Positions 28,694-38,810 are shown, counted from the first letter of the stretch. The stretch: 64,000 bases of DNA from Syntrophotaleaceae bacterium (GCA_041390365.1 JAWKQB010000002.1:996001-1060000), one strand, 5' to 3'. The notes: generated by a model from the sequence alone, not told the origin. Made by a program: numbers and translations.

Positions 28694-29874
28694 GATTTTT
28701 TCCTCCCGGGGAGAAGCCGGGTCAGGGCCGGGAGGAGGTTCCCTTCCAACCAGGAGAAAAACTTCAGAGATCTTTCCTCCGCAGTGCGGCGAAAGATAAA
28801 CAGCCCGCATGCCAGAAAGAGCAGGTTGGGCAGCCAGATGATCGAAACCGGTGCATTGCCGTCGACAACCAGGGTCTCCGTGAAGGAGGATAGCAGGTAA
28901 TAGCAGAGAAATGTGAAGAGACCGAGAGCGAAGGCGCCTCCACGGCCTGACCGATGCGGCTGGATACCGAGCGGGATGCCGATCATGGCGAACAGCAGCG
29001 GTGCCAGGGGCAGTGCGTAGCGCGAGTGCAGCTCGGTCAGAAGCTTCCCCCGTCTGTCGCTCTTTTCTTCAATGGCTGCCTTAAGTTCCCCAAGACCCAT
29101 CTCTTTCGGTTTTTTGCCTTTGCGGGCATCCTCTTCCAGGCCAGTACGGCCGAGTTCGAGATTGATGTCGTAGTCGACAAACTGCAGGATCTGATAAGCG
29201 TTTCGTGGACTGTTCGTGACCCGGCGATGGATGACGCCGTTTTCCAGACTCAGCACCATGCTCATGGTATCGCGGTTCGGCGCGAGCCGCCCACGGGCGG
29301 CGGTGATAATAGAAGGCAGGTTTTCATTGCGTTCGTCGGAAATGAAAACCCCCTGCATGACTCCGGTCTGATCATCGATTTCATTGGCATACAGGATCAG
29401 ACCGTCGAAGGTGTCGTTGAAGACATTGGGCTGCAGGGCGACGCTGGCGCGACTGGCGCTGATCTTGAAAAGCTGTTGCCGGAAAGCATTTTCACTGGCC
29501 GGGCGCAGGACCAGGGTCGTAAGGCCGGTCATCAGGCTGACGACCAGACCCAGTGCTACGACCGGGGCAGCCAGTTGATAAAGGCTGATTCCGTTCGATT
29601 TGCAGGCCGTGATTTCACGATCGGCGGAGAGCCTGCCGAAGGCGAGCATGACGCCGAGCAGAAAGGAAAGAGGCAGGGTGACGACCAGGAAGGAAGGCAG
29701 CAGAAAGAGAAACAGACGGGCAATATCCAAGGGAGGAACCCCCTTGTTGATGACCAGCTCAACAAGTTTCAGGATTTTCCCCAGGAGGAGGACGAAAGTG
29801 AAAATCGCCACAGACATGACGGTAGGGACGGCGATTTCCCTGAAGATATAACGGTGAATGAGGGTCCTGGACAT
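28690..29874 (-). CDS. lptF: LPS export ABC transporter permease LptF
   Basis: 394 residues from the ATG at 29874; the frame is open to 29958 but the shorter start gives the family N-terminus LIHRYIFREIAVP. Motifs include FGRLSADREITACKSNGISL and ALPLAPLLFAMIGIPLGIQP. Six membrane helices with a central periplasmic beta-domain are expected. It is first of the two-gene lptFG unit and divergent from rpsB, with 221 nt between them. Confidence 0.94.
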   Translation of the reverse strand: MSRTLIHRYIFREIAVPTVMSVAIFTFVLLLGKILKLVELVINKGVPPLDIARLFLFLLPSFLVVTLPLSFLLGVMLAFGRLSADREITACKSNGISLYQLAAPVVALGLVVSLMTGLTTLVLRPASENAFRQQLFKISASRASVALQPNVFNDTFDGLILYANEIDDQTGVMQGVFISDERNENLPSIITAARGRLAPNRDTMSMVLSLENGVIHRRVTNSPRNAYQILQFVDYDINLELGRTGLEEDARKGKKPKEMGLGELKAAIEEKSDRRGKLLTELHSRYALPLAPLLFAMIGIPLGIQPHRSGRGGAFALGLFTFLCYYLLSSFTETLVVDGNAPVSIIWLPNLLFLACGLFIFRRTAEERSLKFFSWLEGNLLPALTRLLPGRKKS

Positions 29875-29945
29875 GGTGAGGCATGTTAATATAGAACCTG
29901 CGGTTGGAGCAACCGGGTAAAGGCCGATGACCGCCATTTTTATCC

Positions 29946-29974
29946 TTGCCATGGTCATACATACATGCTAAATA
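29946..29974 (+). promoter_or_regulatory. Promoter for rpsB-tsf
   Basis: TTGCCA (29946-29951), a 17-nt spacer, TAAATA (29969-29974) preceded by TGC (extended -10). It gives a leader of about 115 nt. Confidence 0.6.
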
Positions 29975-30000
29975 CACGTGTTGTCCAAAACAGCACGCCC

Positions 30001-30048
30001 CTGGACCCTTTCAGAGGTGCTTCGAACTTCGAAGTTCTGAAGGGGAGC
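30001..30048 (+). promoter_or_regulatory. Structured rpsB mRNA leader (candidate S2 autoregulatory element)
   Basis: An inner perfect palindrome GAACTTCGAAGTTC lies within an outer stem CCCTTTCAG / CTGAAGGGG with a bulged T. It sits in the 5' UTR between promoter and ribosome site. Ribosomal protein leaders that bind their product are common for S2; this assignment is an inference. Confidence 0.4.
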
Positions 30049-30095
30049 GAAGGGGGCGGAAGACCAAACCAAACAGTAAAGGAGAAAAAACCAGC

Positions 30096-30884
30096 ATGGC
30101 CCAGATCACCATGAAGCAACTGCTCGAGGCCGGTGTCCATTTCGGTCACCAGACCAAGCGCTGGAACCCCAAGATGAAGCCTTACATCTTCGGCGCCCGC
30201 AACGGAATCTACATCATCGACCTGCAGAAAACCGTCCGTTACTTCAAGAATGCCTACAATTTCATCCGCGAAACCGTTCAGAACGGGGAAAAAGTTCTTT
30301 TCGTCGGCACCAAGAAGCAGGCCCAGGATGCCATTCGCGAGGAGACCGAGCGCGCCGGTCAATTCTTTGTGGACAATCGCTGGCTCGGCGGTATGCTGAC
30401 CAATTTTTCCACCATCAAGCGTAGCATCGAACGGCTCAAGAAGATTGAAATGATGTCGCAGGACGGAACCTACCAGCTCCTGACCAAAAAGGAAGTGCTG
30501 GGACTCGAACGGGAAAGGGAAAAGCTGGAGAAGACCCTTGGCGGTATCAAGGGGATGTCAAAGCTTCCCGGAGCCATTTTCGTGATCGATCCGAAAAAGG
30601 AAACCATCGCCGTCAAGGAAGCCCGCAAGCTGGGTATCCCCGTGGTCGCCGTGGTGGATACCAACTGTGATCCCGATGATATCGACTATATCATTCCCGG
30701 CAATGACGATGCCATCCGTGCCATCCGGCTGTTTGCAGCCCGCATGGCGGATGCCTGCATCGAGGGCGGCGAAGCCCGTCAGGCCGAACTGCGCACCGAT
30801 GAAGAGGAAGGTGCCGCGGTTGAAACTGCCGCTGCCGTCGAAGCTGTCGTCGAGGAAGACGAAGCAGCCTCCGGCGAAGCCTGA
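30096..30884 (+). CDS. rpsB: 30S ribosomal protein S2
   Basis: 262 residues from ATG 30096 with an AAAGGAG site. Family text: [70 protein letters not shown] and [20 protein letters not shown]. The acidic, Glu/Ala-rich C-terminal tail is variable in the family. It begins the conserved rpsB-tsf-pyrH-frr order. Confidence 0.98.
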   Translation: MAQITMKQLLEAGVHFGHQTKRWNPKMKPYIFGARNGIYIIDLQKTVRYFKNAYNFIRETVQNGEKVLFVGTKKQAQDAIREETERAGQFFVDNRWLGGMLTNFSTIKRSIERLKKIEMMSQDGTYQLLTKKEVLGLEREREKLEKTLGGIKGMSKLPGAIFVIDPKKETIAVKEARKLGIPVVAVVDTNCDPDDIDYIIPGNDDAIRAIRLFAARMADACIEGGEARQAELRTDEEEGAAVETAAAVEAVVEEDEAASGEA

Positions 30885-30907
30885 TTTCATACCAGCAATA
30901 CGCCAAG

Positions 30908-30935
30908 GGCGGTCGGGACACCGGCCGCCTTTTTT
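30908..30935 (+). terminator. Terminator or attenuator between rpsB and tsf
   Basis: GGCGGTCGG (30908-30916), GACA loop, CCGGCCGCC (30921-30929), then six Ts. tsf must be read through it or from its own promoter, which I could not place in the following 138 nt. Confidence 0.85.
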
Positions 30936-31073
30936 AAACCCGATTTGGCCTGATCCGTAAGCGGGAGGGATCCGTCAGGCGGTTTCGGGGTCGCCAACAA
31001 TCAAAAACGGTGCCGGCAGGGTTGTGCTTTCTCTGCCGGGAGCCGCACAGGAATAGAAAAGGAGGATTTCGAG

Positions 31074-31985
31074 GTGAACATTTCTGCTTCAATGGTTTCC
31101 GAACTGCGCGCCAAAACCGGTGCCGGCATGATGGACTGCAAAAAAGCCCTGACCGAAGCGGCCGGCAACATGGACGAGGCCGTGGACATTCTGCGCAAAA
31201 AAGGTCTTTCCGCCGCCGCAAAAAAGGCTGGCCGGATCGCTGCGGAAGGGCTTGTCGTGGCTGCCGGCGCAGGCAATGTCGGTGTTCTGGTGGAAGTGAA
31301 CTCCGAGACCGACTTCGTCGCCAAGAACGAGGCCTTCCAGAATTTTTGTGCCGGTGTGGCGCAGAGTGTGCTGAACAGCGCCCCCGCCGATCTTGAAGGT
31401 CTGATGGCGGCACAATTCCCCGGTACCGGCAGAACCGTTGCCGAGGAGCAGACCCATCAGGTTGCCACCATTGGTGAAAATATCAATGTGCGCCGTTTCT
31501 GCCGGTTCGAAGTGCCGGCCGGTGCCGTAGTCTCCTATGTTCACGGTGTGGGCAAGATCGGAGTACTCGTCGAGCTGGCAACCGAAAAGGCTCAGGAGGA
31601 GAAGGTGATGTCCTTGGGCCGCAATCTGGCCATGCACGTCGCTGCAGCCAATCCCCAATACCTGAATCGTGCCGAGGTTCCTGCCGAAGTTGTAGCAAAA
31701 GAGAAGGACATCATGAGGGCAAAGGCCAAGGACAGCGGCAAGCCCGACAATATCATCGAGAAGATCATCGAAGGTCAGGTCAACAAGTTCTTCGGTGAGG
31801 TTTGCCTTCTGGAGCAGGCCTATGTCATCGATCCCGACCAGAAGGTCGAAAAGGTGGTGGCCGGCGTCGCCAAGGAAATCGGCAGCAGCATCGTCCTGAA
31901 CCGTTTTGCCCGGTTCGCTCTTGGCGAAGGTATCGAGAAGCGGGAAGATGATTTCGCTTCCGAAGTCGCATCCATGACCAAGTAA
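31074..31985 (+). CDS. tsf: Translation elongation factor Ts
   Basis: 303 residues with a GTG start and AAAGGAGG 9 nt upstream. It is the nucleotide exchange factor of EF-Tu. The N-terminal UBA-like domain carries the hallmark VSELRAKTGAGMMDCKKAL. The core shows VEVNSETDFVAKNEAF and 'LAMHVAAANPQYL'. It is as long as the E. coli protein, with two full core subdomains, longer than the ~217-residue forms found in some related genera. Confidence 0.97.
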   Translation: MNISASMVSELRAKTGAGMMDCKKALTEAAGNMDEAVDILRKKGLSAAAKKAGRIAAEGLVVAAGAGNVGVLVEVNSETDFVAKNEAFQNFCAGVAQSVLNSAPADLEGLMAAQFPGTGRTVAEEQTHQVATIGENINVRRFCRFEVPAGAVVSYVHGVGKIGVLVELATEKAQEEKVMSLGRNLAMHVAAANPQYLNRAEVPAEVVAKEKDIMRAKAKDSGKPDNIIEKIIEGQVNKFFGEVCLLEQAYVIDPDQKVEKVVAGVAKEIGSSIVLNRFARFALGEGIEKREDDFASEVASMTK

Positions 31986-31993
31986 TCCGGTAG

Positions 31994-32725
<732 letters not shown>

Positions 32726-32730
32726 CTGCC

Positions 32731-33288
32731 ATGTACGCTGATGTTATCAAGAGTGCCCGTAGCGCCATGGAAAAAGCTATCGAGGCACAGAAGAAAGATC
32801 TGGCCCGGGTCCGAACCGGACGGGCCAGCACCAACCTTCTCGATGAAATCCGGGTCAATTACTATGGCACCCCCACTCCACTCAACCAGGTCGGTACGCT
32901 GGCCGTTCCGGAAGCGAGGCTGATTACCATCCAGCCCTGGGAAAAAAATCTGATTCCGGAAATCGAAAAGGCTATCCTCAAATCCGATCTGGGTCTCAAC
33001 CCGGCATCCGACGGCAGCCTGATTCGTCTCGTCATTCCCCCTCTGACCGAAGAGCGGCGGAAGGAGATGGTAAAGATGGTGCGGAGGATGTGCGAGGATA
33101 CCCGAATCTCCATTCGCAATCTTCGCCGGGATGCCAATGAGTCTTTGAAAAAGCTTGAAAAAGACAAGGAAATCAGTGAAGACGAGCTGAAAAGGGGGGA
33201 AAAGGAGATCCAGGAACTCACCGATCAGTACGTCAAGAAGGCGGATGAAGTGGTCGCCGTAAAAGAAAAGGAAATCATGGAAATCTGA
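32731..33288 (+). CDS. frr: Ribosome recycling factor
   Basis: 185 residues, the usual size. Frees ribosomes from mRNA after termination together with EF-G. The domain-I helices begin with [20 protein letters not shown], followed by [17 protein letters not shown] and domain-II text such as [18 protein letters not shown]. It lies 5 nt after pyrH and ends the ribosomal operon before a terminator. Confidence 0.98.
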   Translation: MYADVIKSARSAMEKAIEAQKKDLARVRTGRASTNLLDEIRVNYYGTPTPLNQVGTLAVPEARLITIQPWEKNLIPEIEKAILKSDLGLNPASDGSLIRLVIPPLTEERRKEMVKMVRRMCEDTRISIRNLRRDANESLKKLEKDKEISEDELKRGEKEIQELTDQYVKKADEVVAVKEKEIMEI

Positions 33289-33384
33289 CGGCCCTGCCTC
33301 CTTGCCAAGGGCAGTCGACCAATGACCGCCGGAAAAGGGCAGGGATGACCCCCGGCTTCCAGCCGGATCGGGCTTATTTTTTTG

Positions 33385-33414
33385 CAGGGGTGTCGCATGC
33401 GACGCCCCTGTTTT
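33385..33414 (+). terminator. Terminator after frr
   Basis: CAGGGGTGTCGC and GCGACGCCCCTG form a nearly perfect stem with only a two-base AT turn, followed by TTTT. Its extreme symmetry makes it also a cruciform candidate. Confidence 0.75.
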
Positions 33415-33432
33415 CATTCCAGCAGGCATGGC

Positions 33433-33461
33433 TTGCCGCAAAGTTCGGGTTGTGGTAATGT
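33433..33461 (+). promoter_or_regulatory. Promoter for uppS-cdsA-dxr-rseP
   Basis: TTGCCG, 17 nt, TAATGT (33456-33461), with TGG before the -10 (extended -10). Leader of roughly 22 nt without a clear ribosome site. Confidence 0.5.
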
Positions 33462-33489
33462 AGCCGCTTATTGTTCATTGGATTAGTTT

Positions 33490-34236
33490 ATGCATCTACC
33501 CCAACATCTGGCAATCATCATGGACGGCAACGGCCGCTGGGCGGAACAGAGGAGCCTGCCGAGGATCTTCGGGCACCGCCAGGGGGTGGATACGGTCAAG
33601 GTCGTGGTCGAGGAGTGCCGCTCCCTGGACATTCCCTATCTGACGCTCTTCGCCTTCAGTTCCGAAAACTGGGGGCGGCCCGCAGAGGAAGTCCATGCCC
33701 TGATGGAACTGCTGGGCCAATTCCTCGAACAGGAGCTGGATAACCTGCTGCAGCAGGATATCCGGCTCAACGTCATCGGTGATCTGTCCCAACTCCCCTG
33801 TCAAGTACGGCAGGTTCTGGAACGGACGGTGGCCAGGACCGCCGGAAACCGGCAAATGGTCCTTACCCTTGCTCTCTCCTACGGTTCCCGTAATGAGATA
33901 GTGCGCACCGCACGGCTTCTGGCCGAACAGGTTGCAGCAGGAGATCTGTCCGCCGGTCAGATCGACGAAGAGAAATTTTCGCGGCTGCTTTACACGGGCG
34001 ATCTCCCCGATCCAGACTTTCTCGTCCGGACCAGCGGCGAAATGCGCATCAGCAACTTTCTGCTCTGGCAACTGGCCTACGCGGAACTTTATTTCACCGA
34101 CGTTCTTTGGCCGGACTTCGACGTCGGGGAACTGCGCAAGGCACTCAAGGATTTTTCCTCCCGCCAGCGCCGCTTCGGCCTGACCGCACAGCAGATTCTG
34201 CCGGAAAACGGTGATTCAAAGGAGGCTCCCCATTAA
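33490..34236 (+). CDS. uppS: Undecaprenyl diphosphate synthase
   Basis: 248 residues. Cis-prenyltransferase that makes the C55 lipid carrier for peptidoglycan and O-antigen. Motifs: HLAIIMDGNGRWA with the catalytic Asp, GHRQGVDTVKVVVEECRSL, LTLFAFSSENW and the C-terminal DLVIRTSGE-like PDFLVRTSGEMRISNFLLWQ. ATG 33490 has no visible ribosome site. Its last 26 nt overlap the longer cdsA frame. Confidence 0.97.
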   Translation: MHLPQHLAIIMDGNGRWAEQRSLPRIFGHRQGVDTVKVVVEECRSLDIPYLTLFAFSSENWGRPAEEVHALMELLGQFLEQELDNLLQQDIRLNVIGDLSQLPCQVRQVLERTVARTAGNRQMVLTLALSYGSRNEIVRTARLLAEQVAAGDLSAGQIDEEKFSRLLYTGDLPDPDFLVRTSGEMRISNFLLWQLAYAELYFTDVLWPDFDVGELRKALKDFSSRQRRFGLTAQQILPENGDSKEAPH

Positions 34237-35026
34237 ACAGCGCATCATCACAGCCCTTGTACTGCTGCCTCTGCTGTTGCTTTTTATCTATTACGCCGGC
34301 CCAGCATGGTTCTGCGGATTCGTGACCCTGGTCGCCGCCACCGCACTGTACGAATTCTACGGGATGAGTCTGGCCGGTGAACGCAAGGTCGAAAAAAGCC
34401 TCGCCGTACTGTTCGGCGCCCTTCTCGTTCCCGCCGCATCCTTTGGGCCTGCGCCAGCCCTGCAGGGGATGCTGGCTTTTGGGGTACTCTTTTTCGGCCT
34501 GATCTTTTTGTGGCGTTTTCTCGCTTTGACCGAGGTGCTGTGCCAGCTGGCCCTGGTTTTTTTCGGCTTCTGCTACATTTCCCTGCTGCTGGCCCATCTG
34601 GTGATGCTGCATGGACTGCCCTTCGGGCGGGAGTGGGTGTTTCTGGTTCTGCTCATCGTCATGGCCAGTGATTCGGCCGCCTATTTTTCCGGTATCGCCC
34701 TGGGGCGCCACAAGCTCTACCCTGCCATCAGTCCCAATAAAAGTATTGAAGGAGCGATCGGCGGTCTGCTGGGAGGGCTCGTGGGTGCCTTTGTGGCCCG
34801 CTGGTGGTTTTTTTCCTCCCTCGGTCTGCTGGACTGTCTGCTGCTCGGTTTGATCCTGGGTTGCGTGGGCCAGACCGGCGATCTGTTCGAGTCGATGATC
34901 AAACGAGCCTTTCAGGTCAAAGATTCCGGCACCATCGTACCCGGCCATGGGGGAATCCTGGACAGACTGGACAGTCTGCTGTTCACTTTTCCTCTGGCCT
35001 ACTACTATGGCCTGCTCAGGTTCTGA
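34211..35026 (+). CDS. cdsA: Phosphatidate cytidylyltransferase
   Basis: 271 residues from GTG 34211. Makes CDP-diacylglycerol from phosphatidate and CTP. Eight or so membrane helices; the signature near the C-terminus is complete (FESMIKRAFQVKDSG and PGHGGILDRLDSL). The start is doubtful. The only strong ribosome site, AAAGGAGG (34218-34225), lies inside this frame and points at an ATT codon at 34232, where relatives of CdsA typically begin ('(M)KQRIITAL'). If ATT is used the protein has 264 residues. Confidence 0.95.
   Translation: MIQRRLPIKQRIITALVLLPLLLLFIYYAGPAWFCGFVTLVAATALYEFYGMSLAGERKVEKSLAVLFGALLVPAASFGPAPALQGMLAFGVLFFGLIFLWRFLALTEVLCQLALVFFGFCYISLLLAHLVMLHGLPFGREWVFLVLLIVMASDSAAYFSGIALGRHKLYPAISPNKSIEGAIGGLLGGLVGAFVARWWFFSSLGLLDCLLLGLILGCVGQTGDLFESMIKRAFQVKDSGTIVPGHGGILDRLDSLLFTFPLAYYYGLLRF
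34218..34234 (+). promoter_or_regulatory. Strong ribosome site facing an ATT codon (cdsA start)
   Basis: AAAGGAGG, a 6-nt spacer and ATT (34232-34234), in frame with cdsA and overlapping the uppS stop TAA. No ATG, GTG or TTG lies at a suitable distance downstream. Confidence 0.5.
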
Positions 35027-35062
35027 GCGTATTCTGCGATGCAAAAAGGGATGGGGGCTTAG

Positions 35063-36238
35063 ATGAAGAATCTGGCAGTCTTGGGTTCAACAGGCTCGAT
35101 CGGGGTCAGTACGCTGGACATCGTGGCGGCCCATCCTGATCGATATCGGATCATCGCCTTGTCGGCCGGCAACAATCTGACCCGGCTGGAGGAGCAGATC
35201 CGACGTTTCAGGCCCCTGGTGGTTTCGGTCCTGCAACCGGAATCGGCCGCAAAGTTGCGGGACGCTCTCGGTCCGGACGGTCCGGACGTTTACTGCGGGA
35301 CCGAGGGTCTTATCGCCTGCGCCTCCCACGAGCAGGTGGACGTTTTGGTTTCGGCCGTGGTTGGAGCCGCGGGTCTGATTCCGACCATGGCCGCCATCGA
35401 GGCCGGCAAGGATATCGCCCTGGCCAACAAGGAAACCCTGGTGGTGGCCGGAGCTCTGGTGATGGAGGCGGTCGCCCGCCGGGGCGTCAAGCTTTTTCCT
35501 GTCGACAGCGAACACTCGGCCATCTTCCAGTCTCTCGAAGGGCATAGTCGGGCCGCTGTCCGGCGGCTTATCCTGACCGCTTCCGGCGGCCCTTTCCGCA
35601 ACCGCTCTCTGGATGATCTGAAACACGTCACTCCGGCGGATGCCCTGGCGCACCCCAACTGGGCCATGGGCCGGAAAATCACCATCGATTCGGCCACCAT
35701 GATGAACAAGGGGCTCGAAGTTATCGAAGCCCATTGGCTGTTCGATCTGCCGCCGGAACGTATCGCGGTCCACATCCATCCGCAGAGCATTGTGCATTCC
35801 ATGGTAGAATACATCGACGGGGCGGTCATCGCCCAACTCGGAATTCCGGATATGCGGACGCCCATCGCCTATGCCCTGTCCTATCCGGAGCGGCTGCCTC
35901 TCGGTTTGCCCCCGCTCGATCTCTGTGCCCTGAAAACCTTGACCTTTGAAGAGCCCGACCGGGAGAAGTTTCCATGCCTGACGCTGGCATATCGGGCCCT
36001 GAACCTCGGCGGAACCGCTCCGGCAGTCCTGAATGCCGCCAACGAAATCGCAGTCGAGGCATTTTTGGAAGATCAGATCGGCTTTCTCGATATTGCGCAA
36101 GTTCTCCTCAAGGTTCTTGAACGGCACAACCCGCGGAAACTGGAACATATCGATGACGCCTTGCGCGCCGATTTATGGGGACGGGAGGAGGCCCGACGGG
36201 TCATCAGGGAAATGAACGGAGGAATGCATGCTGAGTAG
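35063..36238 (+). CDS. dxr: 1-deoxy-D-xylulose 5-phosphate reductoisomerase
   Basis: 391 residues. First committed step of the non-mevalonate isoprenoid pathway, which supplies UppS. NADPH motif [27 protein letters not shown]; metal-binding [44 protein letters not shown] region; [13 protein letters not shown]. It overlaps rseP by 11 nt. The order uppS-cdsA-dxr-rseP is widely conserved. Confidence 0.98.
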   Translation: MKNLAVLGSTGSIGVSTLDIVAAHPDRYRIIALSAGNNLTRLEEQIRRFRPLVVSVLQPESAAKLRDALGPDGPDVYCGTEGLIACASHEQVDVLVSAVVGAAGLIPTMAAIEAGKDIALANKETLVVAGALVMEAVARRGVKLFPVDSEHSAIFQSLEGHSRAAVRRLILTASGGPFRNRSLDDLKHVTPADALAHPNWAMGRKITIDSATMMNKGLEVIEAHWLFDLPPERIAVHIHPQSIVHSMVEYIDGAVIAQLGIPDMRTPIAYALSYPERLPLGLPPLDLCALKTLTFEEPDREKFPCLTLAYRALNLGGTAPAVLNAANEIAVEAFLEDQIGFLDIAQVLLKVLERHNPRKLEHIDDALRADLWGREEARRVIREMNGGMHAE

Positions 36239-37574
36239 TTTGGTTTCGGGAACCCTGATGGTGGTCGCGGGCATTCTGATGCTCGGTGTTCTGGTTTTCG
36301 TGCATGAGCTGGGTCATTTCGTGGTGGCAAAACTGGCCGGTGTGAAGGTGCTGAAGTTTTCGCTCGGTTTCGGACCCCGCCTGATTTCCCGCAAGTGGGG
36401 GGAGACGGAATACATGATCTGCGCCGTGCCTCTCGGCGGATATGTGCAGATGTTCGGTGAATCCTCCCGGGAGGAAGATGACGAACCGGTCAGTGAGGAG
36501 GACAGGGGGCGCTCATTCTCCGAGAAGCCGCCTTCCCGGCGTCTGGCCATCATTGCGGCCGGCCCTTTCATGAATCTGCTTCTGCCGTTTCTGGTGCTGC
36601 CGCTGGCCTACATGATCGGCGTCAGCATGCCGGCCTACTTTGATCAGCCCGCCTGTGTCGGTTTTGTTGTGCCTGCCTCTCCTGCTGCTGAGGCAGGCCT
36701 CAGCACGGGAGACTGTATTGCCGCTATCGGGCAGCGGCCGGTGGAATCCTGGGGCGAGGCCAACAAGGCGCTGCTGGAGCAGGCCGGAAAAGCACCCAGC
36801 ATGACGGTGCGACGCCGAGAAGAGCAGCTGCAGACCGTGGTCCCGGCTGCAGAAACCGCTGCCGAGGGCCTGGAGTCCCTCGGTCTGCTGCCCAGGCAGG
36901 CAGCAGTCATCGGCATGGTCGTTGATGGCATGCCGGCGCAAAAAGCCGGTCTCCAGGCCGGCGACCGGATTGTTGCCGTGGGCGAGGAGCCCATCGGGTC
37001 CTGGTACGATCTCAAAGGGGCGATCCAGAGAGGCGGGGAGGAGCCGCAGGTTTTTCAGGTGGAAAGGGACGGACGTGTCCTGAAGAAGGTTATCAGTCCG
37101 CTGCCGGGCGGCGACAACGGATATCTGATCGGCATTCAACATCAGGTTGAAACGGTTTTCAAGAGTTTCGCTTTGTGGGATGCGGTGAAAATCGGAGCGG
37201 ACCAGGCCGTTGAATGGGTCGAGCTGACCATGGTGTTCATCAAGAAGCTGATCTTCGGTCACGTCTCCGCAAAGAATATCGGCGGTCCGATTACCGTGGT
37301 GCAATGGGCTGGGCAGGCTGCCCAGAATGACTTTTCCAGCCTCCTCTCCATGTTGGCTTTCCTCAGCATCCAGCTGGGCATTCTCAATCTGTTCCCCATC
37401 CCCATCCTTGATGGCGGGCACCTGCTGTTCAATCTTTTCGAACTCGTTTTTCGACGCCCCCTCTCTCCCCGGGTGCGGGAGATTGCCCAGCAGGTGGGTC
37501 TGGTGCTGATTCTTCTGCTGATGGCCCTCGCTTTTTACAACGATATCCTGCGGGTTTTCAACTGGGGCCAATGA
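36228..37574 (+). CDS. rseP: Site-2 intramembrane metalloprotease RseP
   Basis: 448 residues. Zinc site HELGHF in the first helix and the second metal ligand in [13 protein letters not shown] near the C-terminus. Two PDZ segments lie in the periplasmic part (about residues 125-200 and 220-300; the second has [19 protein letters not shown]). In E. coli it cleaves the anti-sigma factor RseA and remnant signal peptides. No rseA homologue is in the window, so its client here is unknown. It overlaps tsaB by 4 nt. Confidence 0.97.
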   Translation: MLSSLVSGTLMVVAGILMLGVLVFVHELGHFVVAKLAGVKVLKFSLGFGPRLISRKWGETEYMICAVPLGGYVQMFGESSREEDDEPVSEEDRGRSFSEKPPSRRLAIIAAGPFMNLLLPFLVLPLAYMIGVSMPAYFDQPACVGFVVPASPAAEAGLSTGDCIAAIGQRPVESWGEANKALLEQAGKAPSMTVRRREEQLQTVVPAAETAAEGLESLGLLPRQAAVIGMVVDGMPAQKAGLQAGDRIVAVGEEPIGSWYDLKGAIQRGGEEPQVFQVERDGRVLKKVISPLPGGDNGYLIGIQHQVETVFKSFALWDAVKIGADQAVEWVELTMVFIKKLIFGHVSAKNIGGPITVVQWAGQAAQNDFSSLLSMLAFLSIQLGILNLFPIPILDGGHLLFNLFELVFRRPLSPRVREIAQQVGLVLILLLMALAFYNDILRVFNWGQ

Positions 37575-38266
37575 TGAGCGAATGTCTGTTGAGCATCGAC
37601 ACCTCGACTCCGGCAGGCAGCATCGCGGTCAGTCGGGGTGATCAGCTGCTCGGAGAGCTGCTGGTCAATTCCCCGGCAACCCATACCGACCGTCTGTTGT
37701 TGAGCATGGAGCGCCTGCTGCAGGATGTTGCCATCGATCTGGGGGAGATTGATGCTTTTGCCGTCGCCGTGGGTCCGGGTTCCTTTACCGGCCTGCGGGT
37801 TGGCGTGGCAACAGCAAAGGGGTTGGCGCTGGCCACGGGGAAACCTGTGATCGGCGTTTCTTCCCTGCAGTCTCTCGCCGCTCAGATCCCCTTTTGCCGC
37901 TACCCCGTTTGTGCCATGATGGATGCCCGGAAAAAGGAAGTGTATGGGGGCCTTTACCGCTGGGAAGGGGGGCTTCCTGCCCTCCAGGGAAGGGAAGTGG
38001 TTCTGCCTCCGGAGAAGATGCTCGAACAACTGGACGGTGAGGTTCTTTTCGTCGGGAATGGGTCCGCCGTTTATCGCACGATGATCGTCAGACGCCTCGG
38101 GCAGCGTGCCCATTTCGCTCCCTGGTGCCTGGATCTGCCCCGGGCATCCACCCTGTCCACACTCGCCCTGAGCGCATATCGCAACGGCCGGACCCTTTCG
38201 GCACTGGAACTCCTGCCAACCTACATACGTCCTTCGGAAGCGGAACTGACGCTAACCCGCGCCTAA
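37571..38266 (+). CDS. tsaB: tRNA threonylcarbamoyladenosine biosynthesis protein TsaB
   Basis: 231 residues. ASKHA-fold protein needed with TsaD and TsaE for t6A37 in tRNAs. Motifs: LSIDTSTPAGSIAVSRGD, the FAVAVGPGSFTGLRVGVATAKGLA region and MMDARKKEVYGGLYR. Two ATGs in a row at the start overlap the rseP stop (ATGA). Family length is normal. Confidence 0.95.
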   Translation: MMSECLLSIDTSTPAGSIAVSRGDQLLGELLVNSPATHTDRLLLSMERLLQDVAIDLGEIDAFAVAVGPGSFTGLRVGVATAKGLALATGKPVIGVSSLQSLAAQIPFCRYPVCAMMDARKKEVYGGLYRWEGGLPALQGREVVLPPEKMLEQLDGEVLFVGNGSAVYRTMIVRRLGQRAHFAPWCLDLPRASTLSTLALSAYRNGRTLSALELLPTYIRPSEAELTLTRA

Positions 38267-38274
38267 CGGAGTTG

Positions 38275-38303
38275 TTGACAAGATTAAAGCATTTCGCTAT
38301 CGT
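38275..38303 (+). promoter_or_regulatory. Promoter for the DUF465-like gene
   Basis: TTGACA (38275-38280), a 17-nt spacer, TATCGT (38298-38303), just after the tsaB stop. Confidence 0.6.
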
Positions 38304-38350
38304 AGAGCTGGATTTTTGCTCTTTGTCAACCCTTGCCAGGGAGGTGCTCG

Positions 38351-38572
38351 ATGGAAGAACATGATCTGGTTCAGATTCAGCGGCTTTGCGACCAAAATGC
38401 GCATTTCCGCAGGCTCTTCGAGGAACATTTGATTCTGGAGAAGCAGCTGCACGCACTGGATCAAAGACCTTATCTGACCCCGGAAGAAGAGTTTGAACGG
38501 AAAAAGATGCAAAAACTGAAATTGGCCGGCAAGGACGAAATGCAGCGGATCTGCAGATCAATCAGGGAATAG
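38351..38572 (+). CDS. Small coiled-coil protein, DUF465/YdcH-like
   Basis: 73 residues from ATG 38351 with a GGGAGG site 8 nt upstream. Highly charged, all helical in pattern (HFRRLFEEHLILEKQLHALD, then FERKKMQKLKLAGKDEM), which is the DUF465 (YdcH) layout of two helices ending in 'LKLKDEM'. Function of the family is unknown. It has its own promoter and terminator, so it is expressed alone. Confidence 0.8.
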   Translation: MEEHDLVQIQRLCDQNAHFRRLFEEHLILEKQLHALDQRPYLTPEEEFERKKMQKLKLAGKDEMQRICRSIRE

Positions 38573-38593
38573 CCCTTATCAGGCACCGGTTCG

Positions 38594-38624
38594 GAAAGGG
38601 TTTGGGCAATGCCCGAACCCTTTC
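38594..38624 (+). terminator. Strong hairpin after the DUF465-like gene
   Basis: GAAAGGGTT-T-GGGC, AAT loop, GCCC-G-AACCCTTTC: a 14-bp stem with one wobble. The T tail is poor, but the stem itself ends in CCCTTTC. Confidence 0.65.
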
Positions 38625-38662
38625 TGCGTTGAACGGCCTGTTTTGTATGCCTAAAATTCTGT

Positions 38663-38690
38663 TTGACTTCCCACCGGCCAGGCTTATCTC
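38663..38690 (+). promoter_or_regulatory. Promoter for ilvD
   Basis: TTGACT (38663-38668), 16 nt, TATCTC (38685-38690). Leader of about 115 nt. Confidence 0.5.
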
Positions 38691-38740
38691 CTGACCAAAA
38701 CTTAATCACATTATCGAGGATGTCCCGAAAGGGGTTCAGC

Positions 38741-38776
38741 CCGGGTTCGGCTCCCGGACGGCGTACGGGATTTTTT
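38741..38776 (+). promoter_or_regulatory. Mutually exclusive hairpins in the ilvD leader
   Basis: CCGGG (38741-38745) can pair with CCCGG (38753-38757), or TCCCG (38752-38756) can pair with CGGGA (38766-38770), which is followed by TTTTTT. The two share bases, so one prevents the other, as in an attenuator. Stems are short (5 bp). Confidence 0.35.
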
Positions 38777-38810
38777 CCATTCACTCCGGCACGATAAAGG
38801 TTCGTTTCCT

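Noticed and set aside
38735..38770. tRNA-like T-arm (CCGGG-TTCGGCT-CCCGG) upstream of ilvD
   Set aside because: The loop lacks the conserved A after TTCR, there is no acceptor stem or anticodon arm and no CCA; treated as a leader hairpin instead.
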